Shown: piece by piece, positions 24,530 through 33,871 of the stretch | Numbering within the stretch: position 1 is the stretch's first letter | Layout of the letters: each line of letters begins with the position of its first letter | Source: Moduliflexus sp964602655 | GTDB lineage: Bacteria; Moduliflexota; Moduliflexia; Moduliflexales; Moduliflexaceae | NCBI GenBank assembly: GCA_964602655.1 | Contig: CAZRSF010000008.1 | Span: 1 to 64,000, forward strand | DNA length: 64,000 nt | Direction: 5' to 3' | Made by a program: the position numbers and the translations under genes | The notes under the pieces: generated by a model | What the model saw: the letters and a program-made list of their open reading frames with translations, nothing else | The model's database searches: none | Told to the model about the DNA's origin: nothing

Positions 24530-26716
24530 TTAATACAACCAGACTCGTAATAACGATAACAATTTATTGGTATCAATCGGTTTTGCGAGATAATCATTGG
24601 CTCCGGCCTTGATATAACGACGGCGGTCGCCGCGAACGCCGTCAGCCTTCATCACGAAAATCGGGATTCTGGCAGTCGCCGAATTCTCGCGAGCCTGCTT
24701 GAGAAAGGCGAATTCATCCAAATTCGGCAGCATCACATTCAGCAAGATCGCGTCGATCTGTGTCACGGAACGCAGGAGTTTTTCGGCTTCTTCCGCGCTT
24801 TCAGCGATAATGACATCGGCGCCCAATCCTTCGAGTTCGCCTGATAAGGCAAATACGCTGCGCATGTCATCATCTACTAAAAATATGTGCTTATTGTCAA
24901 ACGATACTTGGCTTGGGTGCAGAAGTTCCAACATTTTCTGCTGCGAGTCCGGAAAATAACTGATCACAAGATGAAGAAATAGTGACACCTCATCTAACAG
25001 GCGTTCCGGGGTATACACCTTTTTTAAAATAATATGATGTTCGAACGCTTTTAACGCCATTTCCTGGTCGAACGAAAGCGCCTGTTCATGATACACGATC
25101 ACGGGCATCATCTGATTCTCAAGCGTTTGCGTCAATGCGTTCAAGACCGCAACGCCTTCATCGAACCCTGCCGTCAGATTCACAACAACGCAGGCCAACA
25201 TGTCTTGAGACACGTTTTCATTCACATCCGAGACAAACGCTGCGTTGACGATCTGCACATTTGTGCCGTTCATCCATCCCAGCATGATGTCCGCGAGATG
25301 AGGAGCCGGTTCGAATAAGAACAACATTTTGCGAGACTCGGAAATGGCGTGACGCACATGGCGAAACATCTGTGTGCAGGCATTCAAATCGAGCGGTTTT
25401 TTGATATATCCAAGCGCTCCCATTTTCAAGGTTTCCCGCGCGCGTTTTTGCGATGAGATAATGTAAATCGGAATATGGCGCGTCTGGAAATTATCTTTGA
25501 ATCGCGCCATGACTTTCCACCCATTCAGCCCCGGCAATCCTAAATTCAGCAGAATCGCATCAGGATGATATTGTTCGGCTAATTGCAGCCCGGCCTCGCC
25601 ATCCTCGGCAATCAGACATTGAAAGCCATTCGTATGCGCATGTTCGAACAAGAGTTTGACGGTGCCGGGATCATTTTCAACAATCAATAATGAGAGCGCA
25701 TACGGCGTCAGGCGATGGCGATCATCGCGAATATTGCCGATCTCCGCCAATTGCCGTTCTTCCTGCATCGGTTCTAACGGGAACCTGTCTTGGAGCGCGC
25801 GCGACGGAACGGCCTGCGGCGCGCCATACCCGCTGTACGCTTCCGGCAGATAAAGAGTAAAGACGCTTCCTTGTCCCTCTTCGCTCTGCACATGCAGTTC
25901 TCCGCCAAGCGCATGCGCCAGGCCCTTCGCCACGGCGAGTCCTAACCCGGCGCCTTCATATTTTCGGGTCAAGCCGCTATCCAATTGATGGAACGCCTCA
26001 AAAATCGTCTGTAATTTATCAGCAGGGATGCCGATTCCCGTATCACTGACCAGAATTGCAACCGCCGACTGCGGCTTCAATCCGCTGAATGACAGGTTGA
26101 CGCCCCTTTCCGGTCGCGTAAGCGAGAGACGAATTTCCCCGCCCTGCGACGTAAATTTGATGGCGTTAGATATCAAGCAGTTGAGGATATGCTGCAATTG
26201 CTGACGATCTGTACGAATGGCGACCGGGGCATCTTCTGCGGCCTCTATCAGAAATCGTAACTCTTTTTGAGTCATCCTGACGGCGAAATCCGCCGACACT
26301 TTCTCAAACATCGCTTGCAGAGGAATGTCCTCGACATGAATCGCTAAGGAATGATTTTCTAAGACCGTAAAATCGAGAAATTCATTGACCAACTCCGACA
26401 AGGCCATTCCCGCCTGATAAATGGTGCGTGAAATCTCTTGTTGTTTCTCGGTTAAATTTTTTTCACGATTTTCAGCAAAAATCTCTGAGAGAATCAGCAT
26501 ACTATTGAGCGGCGTGCGCAATTCATGAGAAATATTCGACAAAAAGAGGGCGTGATCGCGGCGCAGGCGCGTCAACTCTTGACCTTTCTCTTGTAAAAGA
26601 CGCGCAAGCGTATCCAATTCTTCTTGCTGGTATCGTACGGCATCTTCCTGTTGCTGCAACAGTGCTGATAATTCGGCGCATCGCTGGCAAGAAGACGCTT
26701 TTTGTTCCTGTCGCAT
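24530..26716 (-). CDS. hybrid histidine kinase with three degenerate receiver domains
   Basis: This is a 728-residue soluble protein. Residues 1-55 are a coiled coil. The HisKA domain has NISHELRTPLNS near 60, and an ATPase domain follows with N box SNAIKF, DTGIGIP and GAGLGLAV, so the kinase core looks intact. Three receiver-like domains follow (about 345-460, 465-580 and 610-725). The first and third carry Asn where the phosphoacceptor Asp should be (DAILLNLGLP and DAILLNVMLP), and the middle one lacks the motif altogether (CVVVNLTAG). The order matches the C-terminal half of the 1234-residue kinase upstream, whose three receivers all keep Asp. It therefore seems to be a paralogue turned into a pseudo-receiver protein. 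Confidence 0.88.
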   Translation of the reverse strand: MRQEQKASSCQRCAELSALLQQQEDAVRYQQEELDTLARLLQEKGQELTRLRRDHALFLSNISHELRTPLNSMLILSEIFAENREKNLTEKQQEISRTIYQAGMALSELVNEFLDFTVLENHSLAIHVEDIPLQAMFEKVSADFAVRMTQKELRFLIEAAEDAPVAIRTDRQQLQHILNCLISNAIKFTSQGGEIRLSLTRPERGVNLSFSGLKPQSAVAILVSDTGIGIPADKLQTIFEAFHQLDSGLTRKYEGAGLGLAVAKGLAHALGGELHVQSEEGQGSVFTLYLPEAYSGYGAPQAVPSRALQDRFPLEPMQEERQLAEIGNIRDDRHRLTPYALSLLIVENDPGTVKLLFEHAHTNGFQCLIAEDGEAGLQLAEQYHPDAILLNLGLPGLNGWKVMARFKDNFQTRHIPIYIISSQKRARETLKMGALGYIKKPLDLNACTQMFRHVRHAISESRKMLFLFEPAPHLADIMLGWMNGTNVQIVNAAFVSDVNENVSQDMLACVVVNLTAGFDEGVAVLNALTQTLENQMMPVIVYHEQALSFDQEMALKAFEHHIILKKVYTPERLLDEVSLFLHLVISYFPDSQQKMLELLHPSQVSFDNKHIFLVDDDMRSVFALSGELEGLGADVIIAESAEEAEKLLRSVTQIDAILLNVMLPNLDEFAFLKQARENSATARIPIFVMKADGVRGDRRRYIKAGANDYLAKPIDTNKLLSLLRVWLY

Positions 26717-26749
26717 GGATAGTCCCTCCTGATGGTCTGCACAATGGGA

Positions 26750-27238
26750 TTAGTCTTCTTTGGAAATAAAATTGGTTTTATTGTCTTTTCGGCGCTGTTG
26801 AAATGCCAGCGTTCGCTGTTCCAGCGTCTCCATCTGTTGTTTATAGCGCCGATATTTCAGACTCGTTTCGATTTTCTGCTGTAATTCTTCCGGGTCTATC
26901 GGTTTGAAAAGGTAATTTTCAGCCCCGACTTCATAGCCTTTACGAATATCGTCCTGATCTTTGCTATTCGCAGTAATAAAAATAATCGGAATATCTTGCG
27001 TCGTCTTTTTACCATGAATCAATCGCGCCACTTCGAACCCGTCCATCTCCGGCATTTGCACATCAAGCAGCACCAAATCAATTTCCTGTTTCAACAGAAG
27101 CCGTAATGCTTCCGCCCCGGAACGAGCCTTAAACAACTCATAGCCGCACGGTTCGAGCACCCCTTCCAAGACCAATAAATTCTCAGCGCGATCATCCACG
27201 AGCAGAATATGCGCTTTCTTTTCTGTGGTAGATGCCAT
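26750..27238 (-). CDS. single-domain response regulator with coiled-coil tail
   Basis: This is a 162-residue protein. A receiver domain fills 1-125 with LLVDDRAENLLVL, phosphoacceptor Asp in LVLLDVQMPEMDGFEVA, Thr in IIFITA and Lys in YLFKPI, all conserved. The last 35 residues are charged and helical (RYKQQMETLEQRTLAFQQRRK). There is no DNA-binding output. It lies 11 bp after the HD-GYP gene and 33 bp before the degenerate hybrid kinase, in one operon. A phosphorelay intermediate is the likely role. Confidence 0.9.
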   Translation of the reverse strand: MASTTEKKAHILLVDDRAENLLVLEGVLEPCGYELFKARSGAEALRLLLKQEIDLVLLDVQMPEMDGFEVARLIHGKKTTQDIPIIFITANSKDQDDIRKGYEVGAENYLFKPIDPEELQQKIETSLKYRRYKQQMETLEQRTLAFQQRRKDNKTNFISKED

Positions 27239-27249
27239 ACATGTCTCCC

Positions 27250-28473
27250 TTAGAACGTAAAATGATGACTATTCAGGACGCACAGACATGCGGCGACCGC
27301 TGTCGCATCATAGAGCCGTCCTTGATGTGTGGTAATTTCCTCAACCGCCTTGTCAATGCCAAGCGCAGGGCGATAAGGGCGATGAAACGCCATCGCTTCG
27401 ATCACGTCAGCCACACCGATAATTTTTGCTCCCAGCAGGATATCCTCGTCGCGCAGCCCTTGAGGATAGCCAGAGCCATCGAGCCGTTCCTGATGCTGCA
27501 AGACCATCTGCGCAATCGGCCAGGGAAAATCTATGGTCTGCAAAATATCATGCCCTAATTGCGGATGGACTTTGATCAGGCTGAATTCAATCGGGTTGAG
27601 TTGTCCGGGCTTGCTCAAAATTTCCGCCGGCACGTAAATTTTGCCTAAATCATGCACTAAGGCCGCTAAACGAATTCCTTCGACCTGTTCATCCGCAATG
27701 CGCATTTCTCGCGCAATGGCTGCCGCTAACGTTGACACGCGCCGCTGATGTCCCGCCGTATAGGGATCGCGAATTTCGGAGGTTAACGCCATTGCCTGAA
27801 TCACGCCTTCCATCACCTTGCGTAATTCCGCTTCCGTGCGCTGATGCTGCGCCACTTCTTCGCGAAGTTGCTCGTTTGCCCTGACAATCTCTGCGGTGCG
27901 GGCGGCGACCAAGTCTTTCAGATGTTCTTGATGCTCGCGCAACGTGTTTTCTACGGTCTTGCGCCGCCGAACTTCGGTCTCCATCGCCAGCATCCGCGTT
28001 TCAAGCTCATGCGCTTGATGCCGCAGCAAGCGTTTTTGTTGATGCAGTTCGATAAAGACCCGAACCTTGCTTTGCAGCACATACGGCTCGAACGGCTTGA
28101 ACAGATAATCTACCGCGCCAGACTGATACCCATGAAAGACATGCAGCGGTTCTTTGCTGATGGCGGTGATAAAAATAATCGGTATCTGACTCGATTGTTT
28201 TTTCCCGCGCATAAACTCCGCCACTTCGAATCCGCTCATCCCAGGCATTTGCACGTCAAGCAGCGCTAAGGCCACATCATGCTTGAGCAAGAGCGACAAC
28301 GCCTCCTGACCTGATGTGGCTTTCAAACACTCACACGGGAGTTCGGACAGCACCTCTTCCACCACAAAAATATTCTTTGGATGATCGTCAACAACCAGCA
28401 ATTTCACCGGTTCGTCCGGCAGACCTGTTACGCCCATCTCGTTCTCGCCATGACTGGTGTTTAGTACAGCCAT
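27250..28473 (-). CDS. response regulator with HD-GYP output domain (probable cyclic-di-GMP phosphodiesterase)
   Basis: This is a 407-residue protein. The receiver domain (about 20-135) has VVDDHPKN, phosphoacceptor LALLDVQMPGMSG and Lys in YLFKPF. A coiled coil (about 140-215) leads to the HD-GYP domain, with the metal-binding LVHDLGKIYVP, HPQLGHDIL, HQERLDGSGYPQG and GVADVIEAM motifs. The GYP signature is intact, so hydrolysis of cyclic-di-GMP is expected. The start overlaps the end of the upstream 1234-residue hybrid kinase gene by 13 bases. The receiver thus probably takes phosphate from that kinase and turns its signal into a lower second-messenger level. Confidence 0.9.
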   Translation of the reverse strand: MAVLNTSHGENEMGVTGLPDEPVKLLVVDDHPKNIFVVEEVLSELPCECLKATSGQEALSLLLKHDVALALLDVQMPGMSGFEVAEFMRGKKQSSQIPIIFITAISKEPLHVFHGYQSGAVDYLFKPFEPYVLQSKVRVFIELHQQKRLLRHQAHELETRMLAMETEVRRRKTVENTLREHQEHLKDLVAARTAEIVRANEQLREEVAQHQRTEAELRKVMEGVIQAMALTSEIRDPYTAGHQRRVSTLAAAIAREMRIADEQVEGIRLAALVHDLGKIYVPAEILSKPGQLNPIEFSLIKVHPQLGHDILQTIDFPWPIAQMVLQHQERLDGSGYPQGLRDEDILLGAKIIGVADVIEAMAFHRPYRPALGIDKAVEEITTHQGRLYDATAVAACLCVLNSHHFTF

Positions 28474-31400
28474 ACTCGCAGCAGCGAAAGTAATTTGTCA
28501 ATATCTATCGGCTTGGATAAGTAATCATTTGCCCCGGCATCAATCGCCTTTTGACGGTCTCCCTTCATCGCTTTGGCCGTCAAGGCAATAATCGGCAATT
28601 TTTGGAATTTCGGATTTGCGCGAATATGCTGCATGGTTTCATAGCCGTTCATTTCCGGCATCATAATATCCATCAACACTAAATCAACGTCCGGATATCG
28701 CTCCAATTGATCTAAGGCTTCTCTCCCGTTTTCCGCCACCTGCACGTCCATGCCTTTGCCTTCTAAGACACTCGACAGCGCAAACACATTCCGCATATCA
28801 TCATCCACGACAAGAATGGATTTTCTGTCGAATACGCCCTCCTTGTCATGCAGCATACGGATTTTTTTCTGAAGATGCTGGGGCAGATCGGCTTCAAGGC
28901 GATGTAAAAAGAGCGTCACCTCATCCAACAAACGCTCAGGAGATTTCACGCCTTTGATGATAATGCTTTCCGCCTGTTTTTGCAAGCGCAATTCCTCATC
29001 TTTTGTCAACTCTTTGCCGGTATAGACAATAATCGGCAGCGACATCAAATTCACGTCGCGCTTGATTTTTTCCAGCAAGTCGAAACCGGAAATGTCGGAC
29101 AGCCCCAAATCAAGCACCACGCAGTCGAATGGATACTGTTGCAACAGATGATACGCTTCGTCGCCAGAGGCCGCCGCCGTGATCCGCACATCGTTGCCGC
29201 TGAGTAATTCGCAGAGGCTTGTCCGCATGGCATCGTTGTCTTCGACAATCAGCAGCGACTTTTCAGCATGCGCAATCATCTCTTCGATTTTATAGAACAC
29301 GTCTTGCAGGTTTTCGACCGTCACCGGCTTGGTCACATACCCGATTGCGCCCATTTTCATCGCGTCCAATGACGCATCATGCCCGGAGATGAAATGTACG
29401 GGAATGTGCCGGGTATCGGGGTTGGCCTTCAATTTTTCCATTACCGTCCAGCCATCCATGCCGGGCAGGCCGATGTCCAGGATAATCGCATTCGGATGAT
29501 ATTGATCGGCCAATTGCAAGCCCGCCGCCCCGTCGCCCGCCATCAAGCCTTTGAATCCGCGTTCGCGCGCCATATCGAACAAAATTTTGGCGAATTTGGC
29601 GTCGTCTTCGATAATCAACATCAGACGCGCTTCAGCCTGCGCAAGGTCATGCCGGTCGTCGCGGATTTCATCGAGCGTGATCTGCGGTTTCGCAACAACA
29701 GGCTCGACCGCTGCCTGCGCTGTCGGGCGACCCTTCTGCGGAGGCGATGGTGATAGCGGCGTTTGCGATAGTTGCTCAGGGAGATAGAGCGTAAACGAAC
29801 TCCCGACCCCTTCGGCGCTTTGCAATTGAATATCGCCGCCTAACAATTTTGCCAGTTGGCGCGTAATGGACAGCCCCAACCCGGTGCCGCCGTACTTCCG
29901 GCTTGTCGTGCCGTCGGCTTGCTGGAACGCTTCGAACACCAGCCGTTGCTTGTCTTCGGGAATGCCGATGCCGGTATCCTCGACAGACAGAGCGATTGCG
30001 GCGCGCGGATTCAAGCCGATCTTCAACGCAATCGCAGGCGCCGGACGGCTTATCCGTACCGTAATCCCTCCCTGGTGCGTAAATTTGATCGCGTTGGACA
30101 AGAGATTCTTCAAAATCTGTTCCACGCGCTGCCGGTCGGTATGAATCACCTCCGGCGCGTCGTCGTGCACCTCGATGTTGAGGTAGAGCGACCGTTCTTC
30201 GGCAATATGCAAGAAATGCTGCTCGATATACGCCCCTAAGCCGCGCAGATTCATTTCTTCGATATTCACCGCCATTCTGCCGGCTTCGATTTTCGACAGA
30301 TCGAGAATTTCGTTGATGAGCGACAAGAGTTCCGAGCCAGAAGCGTGAATCGTGCGGGCGTATTCGATTTGTTTGTCGTTCAAATTCAGTTCCTTATTTT
30401 CATACAACAGGCGCGAAAGAATCAACATGCTGTTGAGCGGCGTCCGCAATTCATGCGACATATTCGAGAGGAACTCCGATTTATACTTGCTGGATATTTC
30501 TAAATCTTTGGCTTTTTGTTCGATGATCTGACTGGCATGTTCCAGATCGATATTTTTTTCCCGCAATTCCCTCTGTTGTCGCTCAAGCATCTGTGTCTGC
30601 TCGGCCAGTTCTTCATTGGTCTGGCGTAATTCTTCCTGTTGACTCTGTAATTTTTCTTCGGAAAGCTTCAGCGAGTGCGTTTGTTCTTCCAATTCTTCGT
30701 TCGCGGATCTCAGTTCTTCTTGCTGTCGAAGTAATGCCTCGGATTGCTGCTGCGTCTCGTCTAATAAGGCGCGCATTTTGATACGTGCTTCCGTAGAATG
30801 GAAGGCAATAGCGATACTTTCGCCCGCCTGTTTCAGAAACTCAAAATGTTGATCGGAAAATTTTCGAACTGAGCCTAATTCAATGACACCTTTAACGTCA
30901 TTTTCATATAAAAAAGGATACACCAGGATATATTGCGGAGAACGCTCGCCTAATTCTGAGGCGATTTTAATGTAATCATCCGGGACATCGTGAAAAAGAA
31001 TGGCCTGTTTTTCTAAGGCCGCCTGCCCAATCAATCCCTCGCCAGGCCGAAATTCATTTCGCACGCCTTTTCGTTCAGCATAGGCGTAACTGCCGACAAG
31101 TTTAAACGTCCCAGAGGGATGGTCGAACGCGCAGATTGCCCCGATTTGCGCGTCAAGATACAGGGCGAGGTAGGAAATCACCTGTCTTGCCAATTCAGCG
31201 ATGCTTTTTTCGCCGCGCAGCCGTTCATTCAACTCAGTCAACCCGGTTTTCAGCCAGCTTTGCCGCTCGATTTCCGCGGCATTCGCCACCAGGTTTGCTT
31301 TCATCAACGACAGCGCATTGCCCAACACATCATATTTGCTGCGCGTCGTTACCGGGACGCTGTAATCGCCATTCCCAATCGCGGTCGCCGCTTTTGCCAA

Positions 31401-32165
31401 TTCTTTATTGGTTTTGATCATCCCGGAAAAGACTTCGGCCAATCGTCCGATTTCATCTTTGGAGGCAATATCAATGGAGACGTTCGTATTGCCCTTTGCT
31501 AATTCGTTCGCCACGATAATCACTCTCTTTAACGGGCGAGTCACGGAGAAAATCACAAAGGCGGCAAACAGCACGCAGGCCGTGCCGAACGTGACGATGG
31601 TGATGGCCATCATTTGACGCGACGCATCATTATTTTTTTGATTTTTGACAAACACGTCGGCCACTGACGTGTTTGCTTCTTTGATTTCATCTTGTACCTG
31701 CGCATGGATGGAATTATAGAGGACGGTCAACTGCTGCATCTGCGCCACCATGTTTTCCGACAGGCTTTCCCCGCGCATCATGACGTTCGAAATCTCAATC
31801 ACTTGCGTATAATATTGCGCGAAGTCGCTCGACAGTTGTTGATACTCTTCAGGCGAAATAATCGGCAGCGTTCGCCCAACCCTGAGGGATTCCTGCAATG
31901 CTTTTGCAAGCGTCTCCGTGTTGCGCAGTTCGTCTTCATCCTGGGCGCTGACGGCGTCTCGGATCGCTCGTTCAAGCGCCGTCAATTGCTTTTCCAAGAG
32001 ATACGCCCATTCTAAGCCCGGCACGAATCCCGTCTCAATCTGCGTCAAATAGAGTTTATTCCTGCTGGTAAAATACTCGGAGATCACAAAGAGAGCGGAC
32101 ACGGCGATAATCAGTAACATCGGCAGAATCACCATCTTCTTTGCAAATGTCAGACTTTTACGCAT
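28461..32165 (-). CDS. large membrane hybrid histidine kinase (HAMP-GAF-HisKA-HATPase-three receivers)
   Basis: This is a 1234-residue sensor kinase. Membrane helices lie at about 11-29 and 197-217, with a helical periplasmic sensor between them. HAMP follows at about 218-270 with a second HAMP-like repeat, then a GAF domain at about 320-455 and a Gln/Glu-rich coiled coil at about 460-570. The HisKA domain (NMSHELRTPLNS) and ATPase (SNAIKFT, DTGIGIP, GTGLGLS) come next. Three receivers follow, all with the phosphoacceptor Asp (AIILDIGLP, CVVLDLGLS, LVLMDIMMP). It overlaps the HD-GYP gene by 13 bases and lies 59 bp after the small PstS-like gene, whose product could be its periplasmic ligand-binding partner (inference). 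Confidence 0.9.
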   Translation of the reverse strand: MRKSLTFAKKMVILPMLLIIAVSALFVISEYFTSRNKLYLTQIETGFVPGLEWAYLLEKQLTALERAIRDAVSAQDEDELRNTETLAKALQESLRVGRTLPIISPEEYQQLSSDFAQYYTQVIEISNVMMRGESLSENMVAQMQQLTVLYNSIHAQVQDEIKEANTSVADVFVKNQKNNDASRQMMAITIVTFGTACVLFAAFVIFSVTRPLKRVIIVANELAKGNTNVSIDIASKDEIGRLAEVFSGMIKTNKELAKAATAIGNGDYSVPVTTRSKYDVLGNALSLMKANLVANAAEIERQSWLKTGLTELNERLRGEKSIAELARQVISYLALYLDAQIGAICAFDHPSGTFKLVGSYAYAERKGVRNEFRPGEGLIGQAALEKQAILFHDVPDDYIKIASELGERSPQYILVYPFLYENDVKGVIELGSVRKFSDQHFEFLKQAGESIAIAFHSTEARIKMRALLDETQQQSEALLRQQEELRSANEELEEQTHSLKLSEEKLQSQQEELRQTNEELAEQTQMLERQQRELREKNIDLEHASQIIEQKAKDLEISSKYKSEFLSNMSHELRTPLNSMLILSRLLYENKELNLNDKQIEYARTIHASGSELLSLINEILDLSKIEAGRMAVNIEEMNLRGLGAYIEQHFLHIAEERSLYLNIEVHDDAPEVIHTDRQRVEQILKNLLSNAIKFTHQGGITVRISRPAPAIALKIGLNPRAAIALSVEDTGIGIPEDKQRLVFEAFQQADGTTSRKYGGTGLGLSITRQLAKLLGGDIQLQSAEGVGSSFTLYLPEQLSQTPLSPSPPQKGRPTAQAAVEPVVAKPQITLDEIRDDRHDLAQAEARLMLIIEDDAKFAKILFDMARERGFKGLMAGDGAAGLQLADQYHPNAIILDIGLPGMDGWTVMEKLKANPDTRHIPVHFISGHDASLDAMKMGAIGYVTKPVTVENLQDVFYKIEEMIAHAEKSLLIVEDNDAMRTSLCELLSGNDVRITAAASGDEAYHLLQQYPFDCVVLDLGLSDISGFDLLEKIKRDVNLMSLPIIVYTGKELTKDEELRLQKQAESIIIKGVKSPERLLDEVTLFLHRLEADLPQHLQKKIRMLHDKEGVFDRKSILVVDDDMRNVFALSSVLEGKGMDVQVAENGREALDQLERYPDVDLVLMDIMMPEMNGYETMQHIRANPKFQKLPIIALTAKAMKGDRQKAIDAGANDYLSKPIDIDKLLSLLRVWLY

Positions 32166-32178
32166 AATGTTTCCTTTT

Positions 32179-32206
32179 GTACGTCGAAACTTCAGTTTCG
32201 CCCTAT
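32179..32206. repeat. degenerate GTCGAAAC/GTTTCGAC palindrome
   Basis: GTACGTCGAAAC is followed by TTCA and GTTTCGCCC; the right arm has decayed. It lies in the 59-bp gap before the large kinase gene. Confidence 0.6.
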
Positions 32207-32224
32207 GTTCGATGGCAATCGCGG

Positions 32225-32698
32225 TTACTTCTCAGCGTCAAGAATCGTCACGGTTTTGACATCTTCATAGGCGCTGATATCCGCTGTTTTCGACACATAT
32301 CCAATCGCGCCGTCATGCTCTGACACGAATTTCAACACCTCGTCATCAGACGCTTTTTCCGCCGGCGGGACAGCGCGTCCTGAAAAAATTTCCTTCTGCC
32401 AATAGGCTTTGATTGCAGCCATTTTCCGGTCAAGCACCTCTTGCGAAAAACGCTCTCGAATCGGAGAATCGGCGGTAAGATCAACCGGTTCAATTGTTTT
32501 TTTCGTCTCTTTCCATTCTTTAATCTTCTTCAAAAAGAACTTCGCAATGTCCTTTTTGTGTAATTCCGTGACAGCGTTATCCGCATGAAGAATCACGATA
32601 TAACCGGTGTCTTCTTGCGCCTGAGCGATCAATGGCGGTTTCGCCATCAATAGCAGGCAGAGACTGACAAGCATGGCCACACACGATTTCATAAACAC
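32225..32698 (-). CDS. small PstS-like periplasmic binding-domain protein
   Basis: This is a 157-residue exported protein with a signal peptide to about residue 27 (LIAQAQE). The mature part (VILHADNAVTELHKKDIAKFFLKKIKEW, WQKEIFSGRAVPPA, VSEHDGAIGYVSKTAD) matches the short half-length phosphate-binding-like (PBP-like) proteins. These resemble one lobe of PstS and usually occur next to sensor kinases or porins. It lacks the full two-lobe length of true PstS (about 300), so it is unlikely to serve a transporter. It is 11 bp after the porin gene and 59 bp before a membrane hybrid kinase, suggesting a sensory role. Confidence 0.75.
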   Translation of the reverse strand: MFMKSCVAMLVSLCLLLMAKPPLIAQAQEDTGYIVILHADNAVTELHKKDIAKFFLKKIKEWKETKKTIEPVDLTADSPIRERFSQEVLDRKMAAIKAYWQKEIFSGRAVPPAEKASDDEVLKFVSEHDGAIGYVSKTADISAYEDVKTVTILDAEK

Positions 32699-32709
32699 CT
32701 CGCCTCCGG

Positions 32710-33870
32710 TTAAAAACTGAATTGGACCCCAAAAATGAATACATTCGTCCGTTCTTCGAATTTGCCTTGTTGCACGGCTCGCAAAAAATCTTCAAGGGTA
32801 TCGGGCTGCGCGCAGCGATTATATCGAACCGCATGATACGCCGCTTTTGCCACCATTTCCGTATTAAACCAGTAGTTGATGCCAATCGCGAAATCCTGAT
32901 GGTCTAAAAACGATTCAGGGAAATGGTAATTTTCCAGCCATGATGCCTCAGCATCCAGCCATTCATAATGCGCCGCAATCTGCCAATGTTCTGTCAATTT
33001 ATAGGACGGTTCGACATATATCGCATGAAATGCGAAGGCATCGCTTGTCTGTTGCTCGACGTACTCTGTCCGTATCCCAAATGCCTCTGTCACATATTCG
33101 GCAGAAAGCCCCCACACCAGAAAATCATCATCAAAGACGCTGTTCGCGACTGTTTTTCCATCATGATAAATACTCCTGCCATTTCCACGAAACATCGAAG
33201 CAACGATATTCATGCCTTCAAGTGGTGTTCGAACGAGTATTCTGCCGCCAGTAAGGTCATCTAAAATCGGAGTTTCCTGCAAAAGCGCTGGCTGTTCTGA
33301 TGCTAAACTCAACGTTCTTTGCGGCAATAATTTCAATTCTCCGCCGTATAAATCATACTCAATATCCCATTCTGATGAAGAAAATATCGTCCCAGTCAAT
33401 CCGACGCCTTTGTACGCTTCAGCGGTAAACTGCTGATAGATTCCCGGAGGCAGGTCGAAAAACGGGCGTAACGTGCCGACATCGTAAATCTCGGTATATA
33501 ATAGAAATGGCGCTTTGACTTTTCCGGCACGGATGCTCAGGGCGTCATTGACGTACCACTCGGCAAACGCATAATCTATCCCCGTCTCGCGTTCTCTGAA
33601 TTTTTCGGTAAACCCGGTCTGCGCATACACAGAAAGCCGGTCCGACGGTCTGGCGTTCAGATTCAAGGAAAAATTCACATATTCGTAATTCCCATCTTCG
33701 TTTCCCATCAGGTAACTATTCTCATTATCCGTCTGTCCATACGCCCAGCCGCCGAATCCATGAATTCGAACGCCGCCGATGTCAGCGGCCTCGCTGGCCT
33801 GTTCGACGCCCATTCCCATCCACAACACGCTCCACGCTACCCATCCCCATAATAGATAATTTCGAATCAT
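32710..33870 (-). CDS. porin-like outer membrane beta-barrel protein
   Basis: This is a 386-residue exported protein. The signal peptide ends near EAAD. The mature part begins IGGVRIHGFGGWAYGQTDNEN and is built of alternating polar and hydrophobic strands (YEYVNFSLNLNARPSDRLSVYAQ), ending in the aromatic FIFGVQFSF as required for outer-membrane insertion. The sequence IRAGKVKAPFLLYTEIYD resembles phosphate-selective or alkane-type porins. The start at 33870 has GGGAG eight bases upstream; one base separates it from the preceding kinase stop. Being located between two kinases and a PstS-like protein, it may admit the signal molecule or serve as envelope partner. Confidence 0.8.
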   Translation of the reverse strand: MIRNYLLWGWVAWSVLWMGMGVEQASEAADIGGVRIHGFGGWAYGQTDNENSYLMGNEDGNYEYVNFSLNLNARPSDRLSVYAQTGFTEKFRERETGIDYAFAEWYVNDALSIRAGKVKAPFLLYTEIYDVGTLRPFFDLPPGIYQQFTAEAYKGVGLTGTIFSSSEWDIEYDLYGGELKLLPQRTLSLASEQPALLQETPILDDLTGGRILVRTPLEGMNIVASMFRGNGRSIYHDGKTVANSVFDDDFLVWGLSAEYVTEAFGIRTEYVEQQTSDAFAFHAIYVEPSYKLTEHWQIAAHYEWLDAEASWLENYHFPESFLDHQDFAIGINYWFNTEMVAKAAYHAVRYNRCAQPDTLEDFLRAVQQGKFEERTNVFIFGVQFSF

Positions 33871-33871
33871 A

